From Citrus sinensis (Eukaryota; Streptophyta; Magnoliopsida; Sapindales; Rutaceae), in NCBI RefSeq assembly GCF_022201045.2, contig NC_068562.1, positions 9,158,001 through 9,222,000 of the forward strand: a stretch of 64,000 nucleotides of DNA, given 5' to 3'. The position numbers were made by a program, and so were the translations under genes. How positions within the stretch are numbered: the first letter of the stretch is position 1; the number at the start of each line of letters is the position of its first letter. The notes below the pieces were generated by a model, which was not told the origin of the DNA, made no database searches, and saw only the letters and a list, made by a program, of their open reading frames with translations. This document shows, piece by piece, positions 1 through 11,657 of the stretch.

Positions 1-1789
1 TTGAACAAGAGATAACGATATACAAACCACTGGAAAGAAGAGAGAATGAGTTAATATAAATGTCAAAGATGAGAACCGTGTACATATTAACATCAACAAA
101 AGGTAATTAATGCTTCAAAAGCTTTCTTTTATTTTCTTCTCCCATTCACAACAACCATGCCATATAATTATTTCAATAACACTTACTGTAGAAAACAATA
201 TCCCGATCAGTTCTAGTGCATTTGGGATAATTGGCAGCTTGTCAATAGCCTGTTCATATCAACAAGGATAAAAACTGTCAATCTACTGTTTGTTAGGCTG
301 AAAGCAAATGACCACAATCATGTGAATATGTGTAGCAAAACTAAGTTGAAAGACATCCACCCGAAAAAAATTTAACCAGTGAAAATGGTCCAATCAGATA
401 GTTGAATGATCTATAAAATGTTGTTGACCAAATGAAATAAGATTTTAATCTGATAACTAATAAATTGTTACATGAGAAAAGAAATGGGCATACTTTTAGT
501 GGCTTGTTCAGTTCAAGTCTGGTCAAATGGATATTACTTCAAAAAAATTTTGACTCCGTCACTAACATATTCACTTTTCCATAACAATAGTGAGTAAGAA
601 TTATGCATATTAGTCAAACATAAGAAGTAGCACTTACAGTAATCAGATTTACCGACGCCCATAGAGCCACTATACCTGCAAATCCCAATCCAATAAGACC
701 TAGCCGATCTTCGGAGCTATCCCACTATTTCAAGCAAATCAAAACCCATTCAGGGAGGAAAAAATGTGATCTCTATCCGAACAAAAGCAAACTTCACTTG
801 ATCACAAAGGTGATATAACAGTCTTAGAGAGGTACTCACAACATTTTGAACAGACTTAAAAACAGTAAGAGAGGTTGAAGACTCGGAACTTTCCCCAGAG
901 GCCTTCGCAACAATTGCAAGACAGTTTTGCTTCTCTGTGATATGATAAAATATGAACCGACAATGAAAAGAAATCAGCCAAAGCATAGAATGGAACACCG
1001 AATTGAACCTATAAAATAAATGATCTTGCTACAACATTGGCAAAAGCAAGGACAGGGTTTGCAAGCGTAGCATTACACTCTCAGAAATTAATTCCCACCT
1101 TTGAATTGTCTATCTTCAATACCTATCTTCAATACCTATTGATGCCTAAATTTGGAAGAGAGAACCATCAACCAAGTTCCAAGAGAATCTATTTGCAGAT
1201 TTTACATTGAAAAATACTTGATTGCAGTTCTGTCTGGCTTTATATTGACTTTTCAAACATAAAGAAGTTTCAAACTAACTTATAGTCCCAGCACAATCAA
1301 ACCGGATTGTCACCATTAAACCTATAGGTAACCAGTTTCAAACTAGCTTTTAGTCCCAGCACAATCAAACCAAATTGTCACCATTAAACCTATAAATAAT
1401 CACCCAAATTCCCATTATCATGCTTTTTAAAGGAAAAAAAATACTGAACGTAACCCTCAATTTGAAATTAAGAACCTCAATGCTTTATCCAGACTTGCTT
1501 GTGAACAAGTTTCCGCTTGAAGCTTAAAATCCTTACCAACTGTTAATTAACCTTAAATTTCAACTGTACCAAGATCCATTTCCTTACAAGTATTAGCATA
1601 TTAGTATCACTTTCAAGTTTTAACATACACACATTACAGAAAGATCAAACAAATTGACAAAAGACTAGATTAATTAAGTTTACCATTAAGAGGAGAAAGT
1701 GGGAGCTTTGGAAGAGTTATGAATAGGGATAGCTTTTGTCTTCCTTGAACCAACAAAGGTGAAGGCAAGCATGCAGTTATGGAAGCCAT
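1..1789 (-). CDS. CURT1D: CURT1D-like thylakoid curvature protein (3' end outside window)
   Basis: Plastid membrane protein of the CURVATURE THYLAKOID 1 (CAAD domain) family, which bends thylakoid membranes at grana margins. Exons read on the minus strand: 1684-1789, 840-934, 638-724, 187-249 and 1-29 (continues off the window). All have GT/AG borders and the phases agree. Exon 1 begins MASITACLPSPLL and looks like a plastid transit peptide. Exon 3 encodes WDSSEDRLGLIGLGFAGIVA plus the rest of the first membrane helix. Exon 4 encodes AIDKLPIIPNALELIGILFS. Exon 5 opens with WFVYRYLLF, the conserved CAAD end of the second helix. The order helix, AID-lPl-P-LEL-G, WFVYRYLLF is diagnostic of the family. 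CURT1D is the best fit among paralogues from memory, and that assignment is less certain than the family. The last helices lie beyond position 1. Confidence 0.87.
1266..1400. repeat. 68-bp tandem duplication in CURT1D intron 1
   Basis: Two adjacent copies with period 68 (1266-1333 and 1334-1400) share the core agtcccagcacaatcaaacc. They differ at a handful of sites. The repeat is intronic and has no coding content. Confidence 0.8.
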
Positions 1790-2796
1790 GAGTACCTGAA
1801 AAGAGAACAACAAATTACACCAAAAAAATATGACAGAAAACAAATTTGAAATAATAAATTAAAAAAGTCAAATTTTCGGTAATGGGTTATTATTTCCAAG
1901 CTCAAGGAGGTATCAAATATTCAAATGATACCATCAAAGAAAAATAAAATTAATAATAATAACAATGATAATTTTGAAGAGACAGAACTGGGTTTTACTC
2001 ACCTTGTAGTTGTGGAGGGGAGAGGAAGAGAAGAGTGTGTGTGTGTTTTTTATGCACCACAAAAATCGTTTATAGCTTATTGGGCTTTTGTGTTGGATGT
2101 GTCAACGAGAATATGAAAAATCAGCACTGAGCTAATTAATTATGGCACTCATTTCTTCTTTAATTCTTCTTTTTTAATGAAATATTATATTACAGTCTAT
2201 TTAATAATTAACATATTTCAACATTTTCCACTTGCTCAACTTCATGAGAAGGGTTTCTAGTCAATCTCTTATAACAGAGTTGATAGACGGATTAAATATT
2301 TTAATACTAGAATATTTAAAATTCACTTTAAAGGTGCCTTCTGATTGGACTCAAAATTTTTTTATCTTAATTATGGGCTTTCGCAGCTGTTGATTAGGCC
2401 CAGTTTGAATAATTAGGCCAGCTATTGATTTGGCCCATTAGGCCGAAGTGAGGTACTGCACTGCACTGCTACCAAAGTCATCCGAGGTCTCAGGAGATGA
2501 TTTCTTAATCTTTACATTCTTACTATCTTGTTTAATCAGATTATCTAAAAGAGCTTTTAAAAACAAATTGGATTCGATATGATTTTGTTGTTATTTAACA
2601 AGACTGTAATTAGTGGTAGATAATAAATTAAAAATTAGTGCTATTGTAACCACTGAGTTATATATATCTTTGTTTTAGAAATTTAACAAACTACTGAGTT
2701 AATAATCCTAAATTAATTCTGCTAGTTTTTAACTTCAATTGACATCATTTTCTCAATCAGTTTGATTAATAATTGAGATTTAAGACATATGACACG
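1790..2796. other. Upstream region of CURT1D, no gene seen
   Basis: This is the promoter side of the CURT1D-like gene. It has TGGGC/GGCCCA (site II-like) motifs at about 2396-2445, common upstream of plant housekeeping and plastid genes. The distance (about 600 bp from the start codon) makes a role uncertain. No coding frame here looks real. Confidence 0.5.
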
Positions 2797-3283
2797 TTAA
2801 TAATTGAGATTTAAGACATCAATTGACATCTCAGGGAAGAGTCAGCTTTGGAGGGGTGGTTAGAGACTCTGGAGGTGGTTTTATTGCAGCAAAGTGTCAG
2901 AATTTCCCTGGTCCTTTTCACCCTCGCGAGGCTGAAGCGTTGGTTGTCCGTGAAGCGCTTAGTTGGATAAAGCATATGCAGTTATCTAAAATTATTATTG
3001 AGATAGATTGTTTAAACGTGTATTCTGTTTTAATTTCTCAATCTGCTAGCTCTAATGGATTTGATTTAATTATTGCGGATTGTAAAGCTATAGCACAATT
3101 AATTGGAGAAGTGAGATTCTCTTTTGTACGTCGATCTGCGAACGTCGCTGCCCACAATGTAGCTAGGGTGGGGGGTTCTATATCAGGTCTTGAAGAGTGG
3201 AGGGATGTTCCACCTCTATGGTTATGTCATTTGTTGACTGACTCTCTTGTTTAATGAAATTCTCTTTCATAAAAAAAAAAAAA
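2797..3283 (+). mobile_element. 5'-truncated LINE (non-LTR retrotransposon), RNase H tail end
   Basis: An open frame at about 2831-3254 encodes an RNase H-like (RVT_3) domain: VSFGGVVRDSGGGFIAAKC, then REAEALVVREALSWI, IIIEIDCLNVYSVL and VRRSANVAAHNVAR. This is the domain at the C-terminus of plant L1-type LINE ORF2. A stop is followed by a short 3' tail and a 14-A run (about 3270-3283). The bases agacatatgacacgt flank the insertion on both sides (2783-2797 and 3284-3298), a target-site duplication of about 15 bp. The rest of ORF2 is missing, as expected for 5' truncation during reverse transcription. The open frame suggests a fairly recent insertion. A domesticated RNase H gene is unlikely given the poly(A) tail and duplication. 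Confidence 0.88.
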
Positions 3284-3510
3284 AGACATATGACACGTAA
3301 ACTAAATTCAAATCCCATAATAAGTTAAATTACATCATAACTAGTAATTAAGCTATATTAAACTCACCGCTAATGTTGACATTTTCTTTCATATAATTAA
3401 ATTCAAATTGTCTTTTCTTATTTATCCTTGAAACTTAATTGCATCTTATATTTACCTCATCCGAGGTCAATTTTCAAATACAAGATTTCGTAATACCATA
3501 CAATGTATCA

Positions 3511-3600
3511 AATTTTCAAGCTAATACGCGTTGTGTTAGTCATTTCAAAATAATACGTGTTGCGTTAGTCATTTCAAGATAATACGCGTTGCGTTAGTCA
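3511..3600. repeat. Three-copy ~29-bp tandem repeat
   Basis: Three direct copies of a unit close to atttcaagataatacgcgtt plus gcgttagtc lie back to back just upstream of the Mutator-like element. It contains no gene. Confidence 0.8.
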
Positions 3601-3624
3601 GAAAGTTTAGACTTATCTTTAATA

Positions 3625-5066
3625 AGGTTAATTTTTGCTACCCCCCATATGTTTTGACAAATATTATCGTGCACCCACTTGTTTCAACAATGATCACCGC
3701 GCACCCATTCTATTAAATTATGCCATTTAATTTAACTAGATAAGGGTAAAATAGACATTGCGTAATAAACAAATAAAAAATTAAGTCAAAGCTATTGCAT
3801 AGAAAAAAGAGAACAGTGAGAACTGAGAAGGAAGAGAACTACCTTGTCATTTCAAAAAAAAAAAAAAAAACAGCTTTATCTTTGCAAAATGTACTCTCTA
3901 AAAGCAAAAATTGAAGCAAAATGGAGGTTGCGTGTTGGAGACAATTTCGCGCCAATTTCTTGATCCGTTACCTACCACATGCTCGTTTTTCAAGAAGCTT
4001 GAGGATTACACAGCTCATTGTGTTGTGAAAGAGGGTGGGAGTGGGTTTTGCAGCTTCAGTCTGCACGCACTGAGGTGAGTTTTTTATGTTGTTCATATGG
4101 ATTTTTTTGTTGAAGAATTACTCTATACATGTTAGATTACATGCATGCAAGTGATATTTATGTGGGATTTTATGAGGTTGGTCATGAGTTTTCCCGGTTT
4201 TATGTGTTTCCTGTGTTGAAATTGTTCGGCCATGCTCTATTTGGTAATTAATGTCAATAATGTACAGAAATTGATTGCTTCCATCTTATGTCTCAATAAT
4301 TGATTCGTCATCTTCGTTTAGTGATGAATATTTAATTTTTTAAATGCCCAAGTAGTATTGATTACTTGACATGAGCATATACTTGTTCTGGATCTGCCTT
4401 TTTACTATTGTAGACATAGAAGCCATGGTTCTACATGCAGACTCCAGTGGATCCAAACTGTATTTATTAGATAATGCTCTCTAGGTCCATATCACTTTAT
4501 ATGAGCTGGACTTGCTCATATGCTATCGATGATGTTGTGAAATTTTAGGGACATTGAGATTATTGTGATGCATGCGTGATGCCTACTGCTGCAAACCTAA
4601 TTGGTAGTGCTGTTTGTGGCGCAAGATTGGAGCTTTTTGTTGTTGCCCATCCCTTACCAAGTTTTGTGCCTTTCTACTGGTCTCGCTCGCAAATCAAACT
4701 TTTCTTATGTGAATGGGGATGACACATTGACACATTAGGCTTATAAATTACTTTTTTTTTTCTATTTCATACTCTATCTGTATATTATAATTGAATTTTT
4801 GGCTATTATCCTTTGCCTGCAACCCCAGTTTTTCAGAGGATGTTTGCCAATTCAATGAGCACACTATCAGTGATTGATGCCATTTTTGTAACTTAATAAT
4901 TTGAAATTCAAATTGTGGACAAAATCGTCTTTCACCAAAATAATTGTCACAATCGTTAAATTAAACGGCAGAATTTAACGGAATGGGTGCACGGTAATTA
5001 TTGTTGAAACAAGTGGGTGCACGGTAATAATTGTCGAAACATACGGGGGGTGGCGAAAAATAACCC
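3625..5066. mobile_element. Mutator-like (MULE) DNA transposon, non-autonomous
   Basis: Terminal inverted repeats of about 112 bp lie at 3625-3736 and 4955-5066. Each contains ttgctacccccc/ttcgccacccccc and two copies of a cgtgcacccactt-type motif. A perfect 9-bp direct repeat, tctttaata, flanks the element (3616-3624 and 5067-5075). Long inverted repeats with a 9-bp target duplication are the MULE signature. The 1.4-kb body has no transposase frame, so this copy depends on an autonomous relative. The two repeats match at roughly 85 percent by eye, so the insertion is not very young. Confidence 0.88.
3932..4074 (+). pseudogene. Exon-like fragment captured inside the MULE
   Basis: Inside the element one frame stays open from 3932 to an exon-like end at 4074. 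It reads LETISRQFLDPLPTTCSFFK then KLEDYTAHCVVKEGGSGFC and SFSLHAL, followed by a good donor (ctgag|gtgagt). Composition and codon use look genic, unlike the AT-rich surroundings, and the bases after the donor look like an intron. This fits a Pack-MULE that copied part of a host gene. I do not recognise the parent. A chance open frame is possible, but the donor at its end makes that less likely. Confidence 0.5.
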
Positions 5067-5075
5067 TCTTTAATA

Positions 5076-8000
5076 TACTGTTGAGTTACTCGATCTAATC
5101 TAACACGGAATAAGATGATGCTAATTTTTTATTACTTTAAAAGTATATGTATATATAATGGCTTGTGACTTTCATTATTTTAGTTTGTTTAGTGTCATTT
5201 TTATATATATCCACTTTCAAATTGCCTGTATAAGATAGTAAATTTCCAAAGTACAGCCTTTTCATTTCTCCATAAAATATTTTTCCTTTTGAATATTGAT
5301 CACTTCTTCTTTCACTAAACCGAATTGCCCGTACGAAAGAAGTAGCTGCTGCTTATTTATTGCAATTTAATTAATTTATGTAAGGTGTATACCAATTTAC
5401 TTGTAACGACCCAATTGGCATTTCTTCTTAATTAATGCGTGAATGTGATGGAATGATAGATCATGAATTTTATGTGTTAGTTGAAGGCTGGTAGTTGTTT
5501 GTTTGTTTTTTTTTTGTTTTTATATATATATAATAACACGCTCTTTCTTCTTTCTTGCTATTTATTCAAATTAATTGTAAAAAAATTTAAAAATAAAAGT
5601 AAAATTTTTATGTCCAACCAATTTATTTTATAATTTTTATGAAAAAGAGGGTTGGGGTTCAATATTGATAAGTTTTATAATATAAATTTTTAAATATTTG
5701 TGCTATTGTTGTTGTTATTATTATTGTACGCGCTATCTTAATATGATTGGATTTAATTAAACTTGGTTGAAGTGAACCACATTTTTTTTTTCACTTTGAT
5801 TCAAATAAAAATGAGAAATATTTTTTTTTCTTATCGATTTAGCTAAAAGTATCGTACAAATATTTACAAAATTCAAGTGTTTGAAAGTTTAAAACAAAAG
5901 ACAAATAGCCCATTTCCTCAATAAGTTTGTATAAATTTATTCATACATCTTCCTTCTAACTTAGAAAATAACAGAGAAACTTTAAAATAGTGTTATTAAT
6001 AATATACAACTTGTTTGATAGAGTAATGGTTTGCTTTCAGATATTAGCTACCTATAATCATTTTACTTTCTAAAATCACTCGTTTATATGAAAACTTTTC
6101 GTATATTGCTTGGTAATTGGAACATGTATATATATACTGACAAAAAAAAAAGAGTCAAGTTTACATGCCTGTATTTATTTTATCGGGAAAATGATTTTTG
6201 AACAAAAACAAGACAAAACTTACAATGGACTTTGTCATCATTATATATATATATATATATATTTCGATTGTTTAAACATCCGATGTTAAATTTTCAGCTT
6301 TGGCCTATCATTTACCTCTTAGAAATATTGCATGCAGCTGCCTGCCTCCAATATTTTGGTTTTAGCCAACCGGGAAACGGCAGTCCTTGTGTGTCAATTA
6401 ATTATACTTTTTCTTATAATTAAATTATTTCTTCGCGTCGCGGACGGTTCACAGTTCAATATTGTAAATAATTGTTCCAATCCAAATCTCATTTAAAACA
6501 AACTTTTAAATGATTTTTCCTGTAGATGATTATTGATTTACCTAAATGGATTTGAATTGTCCCAATAATAAATTCATTTCATAATCATCAACTTTCAATA
6601 TCTCTTACTTGATACCTAATCTCTTAATTAATGGAAATCTTGAAGTTTGTAAAATGTTAAAAGCCATGAAGAGACAGAGAGAGAGAGAGATTCCGACTTT
6701 CTTTTCCTTTAACAAGTTTCAATTACTACGATCTACGAACAGACAGAGAGAGGTGGCAAATTATTTTATTCCATATTCTGAAAGTTACAGGACCTCCATG
6801 CAAAGCAAATGGGGTTTACAGTATTGATGAATGAGTGGCGTGAAAAATGTACATTAAAAAAAAAAAAAAAAATTCTTCAGCATTTATTATTACATTTTCC
6901 TTGTAAACCTACTCAATTTTTGCATGCCTTGGAATTATTTTCTTCTTTTGGGTTGCGTATATTTTTTTTTCCCCCCATCTGTCTTCCTAAACTACCATGT
7001 CCAGTACGGTATATATAATATGGTTTCTTATCTACTCTTCAACATCTAACTTTCTCTCAAAGTTGGATAGATTTAATTTAACTATTCGAATTCACCAGGC
7101 CGCCAGCTAGCTAGCAATTAGCATGCAACCCCTCCAATCAATTCTATCATTTTCATAGGTTTCATTTTTCATGCTTCATTTCAGTGATGCCAAAATTAAT
7201 AACAGACTGTCATTGATCTGTACTCCTCAGTTTTTATGTCATAGCATCCTTATTTGACTTGATTAATTATATTAATAAACACCGATATACCATAAAGAGT
7301 CGATATTTTTTCTTTTTTTCAATTTGTTATGAATGTGATATTTGGATGGCGTATCATGTCGTGTCACGCTATGTTTCAGAACTTGTAGATTAACTTGGAG
7401 AACGAATTCTAATTATTATACGTCGTCTTTCTTCTAGTCCTAATAGGTCGATGAAAATTACAATTTTAGAAGGTATTAATTTATGTTTATGCGTACGAGT
7501 TCTTACTTTTGTTACCAGTAATGGAAGGTAATATCAGTGATGAACACAGCTGCACAATAAGTGCTAATTTGTTTTTCTCGATCAGATTACCTTTGCTGAA
7601 ACTTATTTTAAACTGCCATTTATTTATTTACCTATTTGTTATCACTGTAGACTCCGATTTCATGAAATTGTGATTAGTAATTATTATTCGAAACAAATAT
7701 ATATATATATATTTAATAAAATCTTAATTATACATTAACTTTAAATAAATGCGTCCCACAAAATGCTTAGAAAATAAGCTAGCACAACTTAAATCTAGCA
7801 CTATATTCAAATTCTACGGACTCCCAAAATGGATATCTTTGGTCATTAATTTCTTTAATTGTTTTGTCAACTTTCAATGAAGACCAGATTTAGGAAAGCG
7901 GCCAATTGTTCTTGCTGGCCCCTCTCTTTTTTCTCCTTTTATTTGTAAGCTTTTCTTCTTTCTTTTGTAGCCTTTCTAATGCATCATCATTCTATGTTTT

Positions 8001-11000
8001 CTTTTCCCCGATTAAATTTATCAAAAAATTTCCCAACTTTTCTAACCTTCCCCACCATGAAATGCCATTTTCTTCTCTTTTCTTCTCTTTCCATCTCATA
8101 TTTATTAAAACTTGCTTCATAAGAAACCTCTAAAGTACGTAATTAATGACTTGAAAATAAAGAAAGCAAGATACCCTCTTGCCTGGTAATTGCTTGTAAC
8201 TAAGATTTCTTATGTTAATTTCTCGTTTGTCTATGAACCAAAACGGTTGCATAAAATGTTGATAAAAGAAAAGATAAAGTAGAGATAGAGATAATGAGTA
8301 TGAGAAGAATTCGAAAAGCAACCTCAAATCAATAAATTCATCTCTCTCTCTCTCTCTCTTTTTTTTTTTTTTTTTCCCTTCTGGTTTGTGATTCCTTCAT
8401 ATATTATCACAAAACCATGTGATTGCTTCATATTATCTACCGTTCCCAACTACCATTTATATAGAAATCAACATTTGAAATGTGAAAAACAAAAACAATG
8501 ATTCATACAATGTTTGAAGTGCAGATGCCATTAATTATAACTTAGATGCCACCAAAACTTTAAATGTGGATAGAGATGGCTCAAATGGTATCATTGTACA
8601 TATTTATAAATTTCTTCCTTCATCCTGTTTTGAGCATTAGTAGTAATCAATAAATCTTATTATATATATGAATTAAGATCCTGTCTTATTATAAATTTTT
8701 TATTCGAGTAATATATGTTAATGTTTAGTACTTTAGTTGTTAATAAATTAGAATATAATAACAATAAATCCTCAAAAAAAAATAAGAAAATTAGAGAAAA
8801 AAAATTAGCTACTGATTTTTTTTTTTCATTTCACCATTAATTTTCAAGAACCGATACAACATTCAATTAAAAATTAATAACTAAGAAACTAAAGATTTGC
8901 TAATTAGTTTATAATACAAGTTTGGTTGCCATATATTTGATGCAACTGTTGAGGAATAAAATATAATGAAAATAATGATGTTATTTTCTTAGAAGTCTAA
9001 AGATTACAGGATTAAAGAATTGACCGATCATTGTTGGATAGACAGTGGAGGAAAAAAACGTTTTTTTATGGGAAAGTTTGGATGCAAATTCATTAATTGC
9101 ATTCACTTCATTCAAACCTTTAAATGATATAAAGACACCAAGCAATTTAATAGTAATAAAACAACTGCAGCCAGCGTAGCCCTTACAGTCACATATTACC
9201 ATGTGGCCTCCTCACACATTATCTATAACGTTGACTAATTGGCTCATTCTTATGTGGCTTGGCTAAGCCAAGTCATTTATCCAATTAGTTTTTTTTCCCC
9301 CTTCTTTTGTTAATTTTTTTTCTTTAATATCCATTGTAATTTGGGCAATTGCTTAAATTTTGTTAGTGATATAATTTTAGTAAATACTAATGTCTAATAC
9401 GATAAGTGAGGTCGTGTTGATTTCGATGATTTTGAGTCTTGACTCACACAAATCTAAAACATATTTAAGATCTAAATGCAATGTACGTGTTAATATTTAA
9501 CATATATTTACATATATCTAACCCATGAAATATATTAAAAAGTAAAAATTTACGAATTCATTATTTGTACAAGATGAGTTTTATTTTTTTTTGGGTACAT
9601 ATGTCAAAAATGTTTTACTCTTGTTAAGGTAGAATGTTATATAAAAATATAATTAATTCAAGAGAATCTATTTAAGTTGATGGAAAATTAACAGCAAACA
9701 AATGTGGTATGAGTCTTAGATATATATATATATATGTGTTCTCGAAAATTTGAAAAAATATTAACTATATGGTAATCGAAAGAGCTTTATTGGAATTTCT
9801 CATCATTTTAAAAAAATTAAGATTGTTATATCATAAAATAAAGTGATGCACATGTTGAATTTCATCATTTTGATAAATTCTTTTAGTTAAATTTCATCAT
9901 TTTGATCGATTCTTTTAGTAATCAATAAAGGCAAGAAAAATCGATACATGAATATTGTGATTTTGATTGATTCATTTTATCACTTATTAAAAGGTAGAAT
10001 TTTTAACATTTTAGAGTTTTAGTATATATTAACATCCAATTGCAATGAAATTGCTTAAGAAAATATTAAGACCATTAGGTGTGAATATTACAGTAACGAG
10101 GAAAAATAGTTCAACTTTCAGAATATCTTTTGAGTAAAAAAATTTGGACCAAAGCTACGTTTTAGATTAATTAATAAACATGGTGATTTAAAGCTATAAA
10201 GTCAAAGAAAATCGAGTTCCTATGGCTGCTGCTACATGTTATAATTCTTGGGCATGAAAGTCATGAAAGCTTGCACTTTCTTTAATACCCCAAAGCCGCC
10301 CCTATCAATGCTAGGTTGTCCCCCTAAAACCAAATATAGCTTAATAATAATGACTCTTCATGTTGTATCACATGTTGTACGCCAAATTATTATTAAAAAA
10401 AAAAAATCTTAAAAGTAATTTAATTTAAGGGAGATTATCAACTTTTTCTTATTATTAAATTTTATGTTTTACTATTTATCTTCTAAAATCCCATAATAAT
10501 TAATTATTTATTTGACATAATATTTTAATAAGAAAAAGGTGATTTATTTTGTGACTGCCTAAGAATGATATTTCAAAAGAATAAGGGAGATAACAAGATA
10601 TTTATTATAGAAAATTAGAAATTGTAAAAGAATAAGATGTAGATGTAATAAAAAAATATTTGCTAATTCTTTAAATTTAAACTAAGAACATAAGGTAGAT
10701 ATCTTTTGGTAGCTTTTTTGCTGAGGAAATTGTATCCGCAAATAGATTTTTATGTTGTACAATTAGTTAAACTAAAAAATATTAACTTCACCACCTCACA
10801 TTCACCAACTATTATCAATTAACCAAATCTTTATTCAACTAAAATGCGATTTCGCTACGAAAAGTTTTGAGGAAATTAATTAAGGAAGGTTTTGATAAAA
10901 ATGCAAAACTAATGTAAACCAAATCTTGGCCAGACTATGATAATTAAGAAATCATGACCACATATTATCATCTACAGCCAACACATACACTTTCTTGAAA

Positions 11001-11340
11001 CCATCCTTAATCGACTGACATTAAACTTTACCTCCAAACTATTACATGGTTATAAGTACGATTATTTAGGTTTTCAGTGGCAGTAGATCATATCAATACA
11101 TTGCTAATTATTTTCTTTTTTCTTTTTCTTTTTTTTTTAAAAAGAAAGAAAACAAATACAGAGTAGTATGTAGTAGTGTTTGAAGTGAAATGACTTGATC
11201 GAGCCGCGAAGCCTAGCTAGCAACAAAAGCCATCATATCATTCACCAATGAAAATAAACAAACTGAAAATACCGTTGGAAAACAAGAATCAACTGCTTCA
11301 AAAGTTAGTTGAGTCCTCACATTTCCACTCAGAATATCTA
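5076..11340. other. Long AT-rich spacer upstream of GLABRA2-like gene
   Basis: No convincing gene in 6.3 kb. It holds short microsatellites: (TA)n at about 6240-6262, 7698-7714 and 9720-9736, and (TC)n followed by poly-T at about 8340-8375. A 33-bp imperfect tandem repeat lies at about 9857-9920. A 58-bp imperfect palindrome lies at about 9233-9290. One exact L1-box sequence, taaatgca, is at 9473-9480. The open frames here are low-complexity or lysine/phenylalanine-rich products of AT-rich DNA. Confidence 0.6.
9473..9480 (+). promoter_or_regulatory. Possible L1 box (HD-ZIP IV binding site)
   Basis: The 8-mer taaatgca matches the L1 box TAAATG(C/T)A bound by HD-ZIP IV proteins. It lies about 2.2 kb upstream of an HD-ZIP IV gene, which could allow self-regulation. 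One 8-mer in 6 kb of AT-rich DNA is expected by chance, so support is weak. Confidence 0.2.
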
Positions 11341-11409
11341 CCAGTCAACTCCCAACAGCCTTTTTTTCTTTTTAATTTTTCTCAATAGAAAGAAAAAAAT
11401 AAGCAAACA

Positions 11410-11410
<1 letters not shown>

Positions 11411-11459
<49 letters not shown>

Positions 11460-11460
11460 A
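11411..11460. repeat. Compound (TC)n(AC)n microsatellite
   Basis: A run of about 16 TC units passes directly into about 9 AC units, roughly 200 bp before the GL2 start codon, followed by further CT-rich sequence to 11580. This is likely promoter or 5' UTR, where CT-rich tracts are common in plants. It should be length-variable between alleles. Confidence 0.85.
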
Positions 11461-11657
11461 TTTCTTTTCTTTTAGTGTGTTCTTAGACTTCATTTTAGTT
11501 TTGTTTTTATATCCTTAAATCAAAGCATACCCCACATCTCCTTCTTTCTTTCTCTCTCTCCCTCTCTCTATCTCTCTTCAATTTCATCACCATTTTTGCT
11601 CCTTAAAACAACCATTTCAGCAACCCCTTCAAGAGAATTACAGAATTTCTCATTGCC

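Noticed and set aside
1925-2116. 63-codon frame upstream of CURT1D
   Set aside because: Asn/Lys-rich start from AT-rich DNA with no homology; it lies in the CURT1D promoter.
8981-9202. 73-codon minus-strand frame
   Set aside because: Low-complexity AT-rich spacer with no family resemblance or exon borders.
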